The translations under genes were made by a program, and so were the position numbers. The notes beneath the pieces were generated by a model, which saw nothing but the letters and a program-made list of their open reading frames with translations, did no database searches and was not told the DNA's origin. Positions 1 through 4,494 of a stretch of 5,243 nt of DNA are shown piece after piece. This DNA is from CBDUXZ01 sp965371325 [NCBI: uncultured bacterium] (GTDB taxonomy: Bacteria > JAUYMQ01): contig CBDUXZ010000170.1 of the NCBI GenBank assembly GCA_965371325.1, positions 1 to 5,243 of the forward strand, written 5' to 3'. Position 1 is the first letter of the stretch; each line of letters begins with the position of its first letter.

Positions 1-147
1 GGGGGCGTTATCCTCGACGAGAAACGCAGCGTGGGGATCCTCCAGCGCAAACTCCCATGCACGCCTCCGATCCCGGAACTCGATTCGCACGTCCCCAATC
101 GAAAGAGCCTCGTGTGTTTCCGTTCGTGTTTCGGGTTGCGTGATCAT
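1..147 (-). CDS. N-terminal 49 residues of an unidentified protein, cut by the left edge
   Basis: An open frame begins at ATG 147 and continues without a stop to base 1. It starts 28 bases after the small peptide's stop on the same strand, which suggests co-transcription. An in-frame stop at 192-190 and the lack of other upstream start codons make ATG 147 the only reasonable start. Its ribosome site (AGGGA, 2 bases away) is poorly spaced. The translation opens with a polar segment (MITQPETRTETHEA), then LSIGDVRIEFRDRRRAWEF, a beta-strand-like stretch, and ALEDPHAAFLVED. This vaguely recalls the N-terminal region of HprK-related kinases that accompany some RiPP clusters, but 49 residues are not enough to decide. 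I do not recognise the family. Coding is supported mainly by strand, spacing and the open frame. Confidence 0.5.
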   Translation of the reverse strand, partial: MITQPETRTETHEALSIGDVRIEFRDRRRAWEFALEDPHAAFLVEDNAP

Positions 148-175
148 ATTCCCTGGGCCGTCAGCGATAGTAGAG

Positions 176-373
176 TCAGGAGCCGATGTTCATGCAGGCC
201 ACCCCCGGCTGGCTCGACTGTGTGCACGGGCCGGGGGCGCCAAGACCGTTTGTGTTATCGGTTGCCAGCTTGCAGTTGTTCGGAACGCTGACCATGACGT
301 CCAGCTCCACGTGCGTCACGTCCGGCGTAACGTACTTCTTCCGAACCGCCTTTTTGTCATCCGTCTGCTTCAA
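176..373 (-). CDS. Candidate RiPP precursor peptide with three cysteines
   Basis: A 65-residue peptide if it begins at TTG 373, or 74 residues from the ATG at 400. I prefer TTG because of the AGGGAGG site 8 bases upstream, and because it gives a lysine-rich start (KQTDDKKAVRKKY). The N-terminal half reads as a leader: a charged stretch, then YVTPDVTHVELD, a Y-x-x-P-x-V pattern with alternating hydrophobic residues of the kind PqqD/RRE domains bind as a beta strand. The C-terminal half is rich in Asn, Gly, Pro, Ser and Cys, with cysteines at 34, 50 and 60 (TTG numbering), the run GLGAPGPC, and a C-terminal Ser. There is no Gly-Gly cleavage site and no signal peptide. It lies beyond the terminator that follows the radical SAM gene and 28 bases before the next start. 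Role as that enzyme's substrate is inferred from size, composition and position. No named family recognised. Confidence 0.7.
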   Translation of the reverse strand: MKQTDDKKAVRKKYVTPDVTHVELDVMVSVPNNCKLATDNTNGLGAPGPCTQSSQPGVACMNIGS

Positions 374-381
374 TGAAACTG

Positions 382-388
382 CCTCCCT
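382..388 (-). promoter_or_regulatory. Strong ribosome binding site favouring a TTG start for the small peptide
   Basis: AGGGAGG on the minus strand is followed by 8 bases (CAGTTTCA) and TTG at 373-371. The in-frame ATG at 400 has only AAGG 10 bases upstream. This site would otherwise sit inside the coding region, so it argues for TTG as the real start. Confidence 0.6.
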
Positions 389-415
389 TGCGGGAACCAT
401 TAATGTAATGCCTTG

Positions 416-447
416 AAAAACAGGCCCCCCCGCAGGGCGGGAGCCTG
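416..447 (-). terminator. Rho-independent terminator after the radical SAM gene
   Basis: On the minus strand, CAGGC (447-443) pairs with GCCUG (425-421), and inside it CCCGC (441-437) pairs with GCGGG (433-429) around a CCU loop. A short G bulge lies between the two helices. UUUUU (420-416) follows immediately. Ten strong pairs plus a U-run starting 7 bases past the radical SAM stop make a convincing intrinsic terminator for leftward transcription. The plus-strand reading has no U-run after the hairpin, so it is one-way. It separates the precursor-like gene from its putative modification genes. Confidence 0.8.
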
Positions 448-454
448 GTAACGC

Positions 455-1588
455 TCAGTGTCCGCAGTGTCCGTCGAGGGTGGCAGCACCCCCTCCCGGT
501 CCTATGACCGGGAGGGGAAGGGATCCGTCAGGCCGGGGTGCAAAGGCATCCTTGCGCATCTCTCCGATGCTGCAGAGGTAGTCCACATGAGAATGGTGAT
601 CCCCGTTCTCCCACTCGGCAAATCCGGGACAGCGCCCGCAGGTATCATGGGTGCTGCAACCGTTGCATTTCGAATCCTTGTCCCGCCCCCCCCGCAGGGC
701 CGGGAGTATGTTCCGGAAGGCCTCCTTGAAGCTCATCTCGCGCAGACTGAAGCCTATCTTCCTGGTCATCAGGCACCCGTGCAAACCGCCGTAAGGATCA
801 ATGTGGAACGAACTCATCCCGGCGCCGCAGGTAAAAATATCCTCCGGCGGAAGCAACACGTCCGGTATCGAGCATCGCTCCTCCCAGGCCCGGGCCGTTT
901 CCGGATGGGTCATGTCGATATCCAGAACATCCGCTGCCGGGATGCGGTACGCGAGGGTGCTTTTATCGCCGTTCATCTTTGCCGTGATGATCGGATCGTA
1001 ACGGAACTCCAGGCCGTAGCGATCCGCGATGGCCCAGATATCGTCCAGCTCATGTTTGTTGATCGTCATTACGGGCGTCTTGAGCTTCAGGGGCAGTCCG
1101 CGCTTCACGATGCGCTCGATTCCGTTGATGCAGCGCCTGTAGCTCCCCTTGATTCCCGTGACACGCTCATAAGTCTCTGCGGTCGCACCGTAAAGAGAAA
1201 TCTCGATTGAGAAAGGTGGGTACTTCTCGAAGTAGTCCGCCACCTTCTCGGTGATCATGGTTCCGTTCGTGAATATATTCACGAATATACCGAGTGACTT
1301 TACGTGCGCATAGATATCGAGAAAATCGGGGCGAAGGAGCGGCTCCCCTCCCGTAATGAGGAGCCACATGAGTCCTTCTGCGGCGGCCTCATCCATGATT
1401 CGGCGAATCTCCTCCAGGGTAAGCTCGTTCCCCTCCCCCGGCGGGCAGTAGCAGTGAACGCACTTCAGGTTGCAGGGATGCAGTAGCTCGATACTGCCGC
1501 TGATGGGGACGCGCTTCTCCGTGACAAACTTGCTGAAATTGAGCCCCATGTCCCCACTGCGAATGGTGCGAATCTCGACATCCCTCAC
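455..1588 (-). CDS. Radical SAM/SPASM peptide-modifying enzyme
   Basis: A 377-residue radical SAM enzyme. The S-adenosylmethionine cluster motif CX3CX2C is CNLKCVHC (Cys39, 43, 46), followed by GGEP at 80-83 and FTNGT at 106-110. The C-terminal SPASM domain has seven cysteines: CX12GX4C (254 and 272), then CX2CX5CX2C (308, 311, 317, 320) and a final Cys339, enough for two auxiliary 4Fe-4S clusters. Such enzymes make thioether, C-C or C-O crosslinks, or epimerise residues, in ribosomal peptides. Only about 30 residues precede the radical SAM core, so there is no built-in RRE; the PqqD-like neighbour probably supplies it. Start is GTG with AGGGAG 6 bases upstream. After the SPASM domain comes a Pro/Gly-rich tail (about 345-377) containing a perfect DNA inverted repeat and a tandem GHC/GH duplication. 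A terminator lies just downstream. Family very firm; the reaction and the peptide substrate are inferred. Confidence 0.94.
   Translation of the reverse strand: MRDVEIRTIRSGDMGLNFSKFVTEKRVPISGSIELLHPCNLKCVHCYCPPGEGNELTLEEIRRIMDEAAAEGLMWLLITGGEPLLRPDFLDIYAHVKSLGIFVNIFTNGTMITEKVADYFEKYPPFSIEISLYGATAETYERVTGIKGSYRRCINGIERIVKRGLPLKLKTPVMTINKHELDDIWAIADRYGLEFRYDPIITAKMNGDKSTLAYRIPAADVLDIDMTHPETARAWEERCSIPDVLLPPEDIFTCGAGMSSFHIDPYGGLHGCLMTRKIGFSLREMSFKEAFRNILPALRGGRDKDSKCNGCSTHDTCGRCPGFAEWENGDHHSHVDYLCSIGEMRKDAFAPRPDGSLPLPVIGPGGGAATLDGHCGH
456..473. repeat. 9-bp tandem duplication at the radical SAM stop codon
   Basis: CAGTGTCCG occurs twice back to back (456-464 and 465-473). On the coding strand it gives GGA-CAC-TGC then GGA-CAC-TGA, so the protein ends GHCGH. 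The copy length is exactly three codons, which suggests a recent in-frame slippage that moved the stop by three residues and added a cysteine. Confidence 0.75.
490..517. repeat. Perfect 12-bp inverted repeat in the radical SAM 3' end
   Basis: Arms 490-501 and 506-517 are exact reverse complements around a 4-base loop (502-505). On the coding strand the repeat spans the codons for residues LPVIGPGG in the tail beyond the last SPASM cysteine. No U-run follows on the minus strand, so it does not look like a terminator alone. Confidence 0.8.
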
Positions 1589-1594
1589 GGCGGT

Positions 1595-1600
1595 CTCCCT
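1595..1600 (-). promoter_or_regulatory. Ribosome binding site that fixes a GTG start for the radical SAM gene
   Basis: AGGGAG on the minus strand lies 6 bases before the GTG at 1588-1586. The first ATG in this frame is at residue 14 (MGLNF) and lacks a comparable site. GTG is therefore chosen. Confidence 0.65.
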
Positions 1601-1606
1601 TCAGAT

Positions 1607-1625
1607 GCGCCGCTCCCGGCAGCGC
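1607..1625 (-). other. Hairpin between the pqqD-like gene and the radical SAM gene
   Basis: In the 48-base gap the minus-strand RNA can form GCGCUGC-CGGGA-GCGGCGC, a 7-bp stem with one U-G wobble and a 5-base loop. No U-tract follows, so it is not an intrinsic terminator. It sits just upstream of the AGGGAG ribosome site of the radical SAM gene and might affect mRNA processing or stability, or merely reflect GC-rich sequence. Confidence 0.35.
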
Positions 1626-1636
1626 GGAAACTCGGT

Positions 1637-1927
1637 CTAGGCTTCGTGAACGCCGCCTATCTTGATAAGCTTCGCGATCAGGGTTTCCACATCACGCCTG
1701 GCTGTCTGCTCGTCTACGTCGAACTCCTCGAGCACGTCCCGGAGCAAATCATCGATCGTGTGTTTTCCATCCACCCGATCCCAGATGAAGGCGGCCACCT
1801 CGTTCAGTGTGAAAAGGCCCACCTCCCGTACGTTGTGCCGGATCGGCACAAGAAAAATCTCGGTGGCGACCCGACGGCAAACCACGTCCGGGTGCTGCGT
1901 GTAAACCTTCGCCATCTCCTCGGGCAT
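1637..1927 (-). CDS. PqqD-like peptide-binding protein (stand-alone RiPP recognition element)
   Basis: A 96-residue member of the PqqD family (PF05402). These small winged-helix proteins bind the leader of a ribosomal peptide and present it to the modifying enzyme. Family hallmarks run in order: VVCRRVATEIFLVPI forms the N-terminal beta strands, GLFTLNEVAAFIWDRVDGKHT is the conserved 'LNxxaxxIwxxldG' helix, and IDDLLRDVLEEFDVDEQTA then VETLIAKLIKIGGV form the C-terminal helices. The ATG at 1927 is preferred because AGGAG lies 5 bases upstream. A GTG at 1933 would add two residues but has a Shine-Dalgarno sequence abutting the codon. It starts 9 bases after the nucleotidyltransferase stop and ends 48 bases before the radical SAM start. 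Its likely partners are that enzyme, which has no RRE of its own, and the small peptide at 176-373. Family certain; partners inferred from context. Confidence 0.9.
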   Translation of the reverse strand: MPEEMAKVYTQHPDVVCRRVATEIFLVPIRHNVREVGLFTLNEVAAFIWDRVDGKHTIDDLLRDVLEEFDVDEQTARRDVETLIAKLIKIGGVHEA

Positions 1928-1936
1928 CCTCACTCC

Positions 1937-3208
1937 TCAATCGGCTGTGGCCGCATCCGCGAGTCTTCGCAGCGAGCCGCCGGACCGAACGTGCGGGCGG
2001 AAACCCAGAACGGCCCGGCCGGCATCCGCCAGGTGACGACGCCTCAAACCGGGGGGCAGTGCGGAACCGTGCAGGCCATAGCGCGCCTGGAGCCACGCTT
2101 TCGAAGGAAAAATCATGCTTCTGATCCTGTGGAGCGCTACGAGCGTATCACGGGCCTGAAGGAGCTTCAATAAATAGCGACGCGAAGAGGGAAGCGCGTG
2201 TTCACCCCGGGCAGCGCGCGGGCCGAACATATGTTTCCAGTCGATAATCGCATCGAATGCCATCGATTTTAATTTTCCAGGATAGATCGCCGCTGTAATG
2301 CCGGCCGGCGCGGCCACTCCACAGAGCGCCCGTGTTCCGGCAAGCGCCACGAAAAGTGCGGAGTCCGCTTCCCATGCTCTTGCTTCACAGAGGACGCGAT
2401 CCCACCGGATTGCCTTCTCCCTGATGAGGAGCGCTAAATCCACAAACCACAGGGCCTTCGCGTAGGCGTGCCTTTGAAGGTGAATGGCGGAGAAGACAAT
2501 GGCATCTTCCGCCCCGAGCACGGATGCCCGCAGTTCTGGGTCCCCGCACCGGCGGGCGCGTTGCCACAGACCCGCGGGCTCGAGCGCGGGACCTGCGACA
2601 AGCGACTCGGCCGGAATGAGCCGCCAGTGAACCTCCACGTATACGCGCGTGCCGTCCGGGAGCCGCCGGGTCATTTCCATCTCGTGGTTGGTCCGGAGGA
2701 TCGCCTCCTCGGCAGAGGGACGGAGCGGCTGGTAGCCGAGATCCTTCAGGATCCGTAGCGTGCAGCGCACGTCACGGGGCCTGACCATGAAATCGATATC
2801 GCACATCGGCCTCAGCGCCGGATGGGCGTATATCTCGCCGAGGAAAGCGGCACCCTTCAGAAGAATCGCGCGAACCCCTTCCGCTTCGAGCGCCCGCGTA
2901 ATTCCTGCGAGATCCGAGAGATGGATAACGTTCTGGCGGAGCGTCGCGGCGCGGGCCCTGGCGAAGGGGAGGGTGTGTTCGCCCAGCGCTTCCAGCAGTC
3001 CCCAGCGATCCAGGCTGTCATGGAGCAGGGGCGCGATCCCCTGGGCGTGCGCGCGCTCGAAGAGTCGGGCCCAGTCGATTCCCGGCGCAGCGGTTCCCCC
3101 CGTTCCGCCCGCCTGCGCAATCCGACGGGTGAGGGAGGCTGAAGCGATCGGCGCGAGGGCCTCACACAACCAGTCCGAAAGGAGCGTTGATTCCCGATCG
3201 CCGATCAT
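1937..3208 (-). CDS. Nucleotidyltransferase family protein (NTP_transf_5, PF14907-like)
   Basis: A 423-residue soluble protein resembling the 'uncharacterised nucleotidyltransferase' family PF14907. Supporting motifs are RAILLKGAAFLGEIY (residues 113-127), the probable metal-binding DID at 137-139 in PMCDIDFMVRP, LKDLGYQPL (155-162), the family's EVHWRL block (192-197), and the helical stretches AIHLQRHAY (241-249) and FVDLALLI (255-262). Family members often lie beside PqqD-like proteins and radical SAM, lasso-peptide or exopolysaccharide genes; their substrate is generally unknown. The ATG overlaps the upstream stop by 4 bases and has a GAGG site 5 bases away (TGAGGTCGCC-ATG), so it is probably both coupled and independently initiated. 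The last roughly 90 residues are Arg/Ala/Leu rich without a recognisable motif. It might nucleotidylate a peptide or sugar intermediate, or have lost catalysis and act as an adaptor. The family call is fairly firm; the function is not. Confidence 0.85.
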   Translation of the reverse strand: MIGDRESTLLSDWLCEALAPIASASLTRRIAQAGGTGGTAAPGIDWARLFERAHAQGIAPLLHDSLDRWGLLEALGEHTLPFARARAATLRQNVIHLSDLAGITRALEAEGVRAILLKGAAFLGEIYAHPALRPMCDIDFMVRPRDVRCTLRILKDLGYQPLRPSAEEAILRTNHEMEMTRRLPDGTRVYVEVHWRLIPAESLVAGPALEPAGLWQRARRCGDPELRASVLGAEDAIVFSAIHLQRHAYAKALWFVDLALLIREKAIRWDRVLCEARAWEADSALFVALAGTRALCGVAAPAGITAAIYPGKLKSMAFDAIIDWKHMFGPRAARGEHALPSSRRYLLKLLQARDTLVALHRIRSMIFPSKAWLQARYGLHGSALPPGLRRRHLADAGRAVLGFRPHVRSGGSLRRLADAATAD

Positions 3209-4494
3209 GGCGACCTCAACCGCTGGGCAAGTTTCGATTCCAGAATGCGCCGTGGCAGGCCCGGAAGGCCGAACAGATACGGCACACCCAGGGCAGATTT
3301 CCGCCAGTGCTTCTTCTTCCGCCCTGTCACCGGCCGGGCCGCCGCTTGAACGGCCACATCTCCCGTCTCTCCGACATCCCCGGGATGGAACCCGTCAAGA
3401 AGCGACATCTCCTCGGCACCCGGCGCACGACCCGCTTTGGAGAGAAGCTGCAGTTTCTTGTAGAGGATCCGGAAGCGCTTCTCCACGTACCCGAGCGCCT
3501 TTAGCAGAAGCGCCCCCCCCATGAAGGCCATTGCGAGCAGGAGAAATCCCTCCTGCGGCGGTAGACCACGCAGGGAGAGCGCTGCCAGCGCAAGAAAGGA
3601 GGATACCCAGTACATCACGACCACCGCCTGACGATGGCTAAGGCCAATGCGAACGAGGCGGTGATGAAGATGCTCGCGATCCGCCTGAAACAGATGGGTG
3701 TGCTGGATGGTACGCCGGAGTATCGCGAGCGCCGTATCGAGTACCGGCAACCCGACCGCGAGGAGCGGCATCAGGAGCGCGAGCGCCGTTGCGCCTTTCA
3801 GAAATCCCTGCATACCGATTATCGCGATCACGAATCCCAGGAAGAGGCTCCCGGTGTCGCCCATGAAGATCCGCGCTGGGGGGAAGTTGAATTTGAGGAA
3901 GCCAAGGCATGCGCCTGCCAGCGCCACGGCGGCTATGGGGACGAATGTGACGGGATCGGGGATGGAAATTGCAAAGAGCGTCAGCGACACAATCGCGCCG
4001 ATCCCCGCGGCCAGTCCGTCAAGGCCGTCGATCAGGTTTATGGCATTCGTGATTCCCACTATCCAGAGGACGGAAACCGGGACGGAGAGGACTCCCAGGT
4101 CCCAATGGCCCCCGAAGGGGTTTGTAAGAATGGCGATCCTGCTCCCCGAAGCGATAACGACAAGGGCCGCGAGCGTCTGAACGGCGAGCTTGAGCTTCGC
4201 ATCCGCGCCGCGGCGGTCATCGTATACGCCGAGGAGAATCATCATGATCGCGCCGATTGCAAGGCCAAGCATCGGCGTGTCGAGGGTCCTGGCGCCGTTC
4301 AGGCTGTAGGCAAGAGCGCAGCCGGCCGCGAAGCCCGCCGCCAAAGCCAGCCCGCCTAGAAGAGGCATGGACGTGCGATGCATCTTCCGGGCTTCCGGGC
4401 GGTCGAACACGCCGAAGCGGATTGCGGCGCGCTCAGCAAGCGGGGTCAGGAGCAGCGTTACCGCCCCTGCAGTTATAAGGACGATCAGGTACAT
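3205..4494 (-). CDS. WecA/TagO-type undecaprenyl-phosphate sugar-1-phosphate transferase with C-terminal tail
   Basis: A polytopic inner-membrane enzyme of the MraY/WecA/TagO family (PF00953), 429 residues. It should transfer a HexNAc-1-phosphate from a UDP-sugar to undecaprenyl phosphate, the first step in making an O-antigen, exopolysaccharide or teichoic-like glycan. Visible family motifs are RKMHRTSMPLLGG (residues 36-48), the YDD pair at 91-93, NAINLIDGLDGLAAG (150-164), FMGDTGS (210-216) and HLHHRL (275-280). Hydrophobic segments occupy most of residues 1-335. The HxHH form points to WecA/TagO rather than MraY. About 85 residues after the last membrane segment form a hydrophilic tail with a basic patch (GRKKKHWRKS), longer than in typical WecA. 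The ATG at 4494 lies inside the end of the glycosyltransferase gene and has only a weak ribosome site, so translation is probably coupled. The stop overlaps the next start as ATGA. The sugar specificity is not readable. Confidence 0.93.
   Translation of the reverse strand: MYLIVLITAGAVTLLLTPLAERAAIRFGVFDRPEARKMHRTSMPLLGGLALAAGFAAGCALAYSLNGARTLDTPMLGLAIGAIMMILLGVYDDRRGADAKLKLAVQTLAALVVIASGSRIAILTNPFGGHWDLGVLSVPVSVLWIVGITNAINLIDGLDGLAAGIGAIVSLTLFAISIPDPVTFVPIAAVALAGACLGFLKFNFPPARIFMGDTGSLFLGFVIAIIGMQGFLKGATALALLMPLLAVGLPVLDTALAILRRTIQHTHLFQADREHLHHRLVRIGLSHRQAVVVMYWVSSFLALAALSLRGLPPQEGFLLLAMAFMGGALLLKALGYVEKRFRILYKKLQLLSKAGRAPGAEEMSLLDGFHPGDVGETGDVAVQAAARPVTGRKKKHWRKSALGVPYLFGLPGLPRRILESKLAQRLRSP

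Noticed and set aside
254-300. Calling the small peptide a sactipeptide or lasso precursor
   Set aside because: Cysteine positions fit no class pattern I can verify, and no lasso cyclase (asparagine-synthetase-like) or transglutaminase-like protease is in the window.
31-416. Overlapping plus-strand small frames opposite the precursor-like peptide
   Set aside because: They show no leader-like or domain features and face away from the operon. The minus-strand frame has a strong ribosome site and fits the spacing.
686-693. Possible frameshift in the radical SAM gene at the C8 run
   Set aside because: The frame is intact on both sides: SPASM cysteines 254 and 272 lie before it and 308-339 after it, so no frameshift is needed.
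458-1210. Long plus-strand open frame opposite the radical SAM gene
   Set aside because: Its translation is Arg/Pro/His rich without any motif and it lies wholly antisense to a gene with intact catalytic motifs. Long antisense frames are expected at this GC content.
1646-2173. Plus-strand open frame opposite the pqqD-like gene and the end of the nucleotidyltransferase gene
   Set aside because: No recognisable domain, and the opposite strand carries a clear PqqD family protein.
2760-3524. Plus-strand open frame of 254 codons across the nucleotidyltransferase/transferase junction
   Set aside because: Low-complexity Ser/Arg/Pro translation, no domain, and it spans two well-supported opposite-strand genes.
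3634-4359. Plus-strand open frame of 241 codons opposite the WecA/TagO-type gene
   Set aside because: Highly charged Arg/Glu/Asp translation is the typical reverse of membrane-protein codons; the sense strand has all family motifs.
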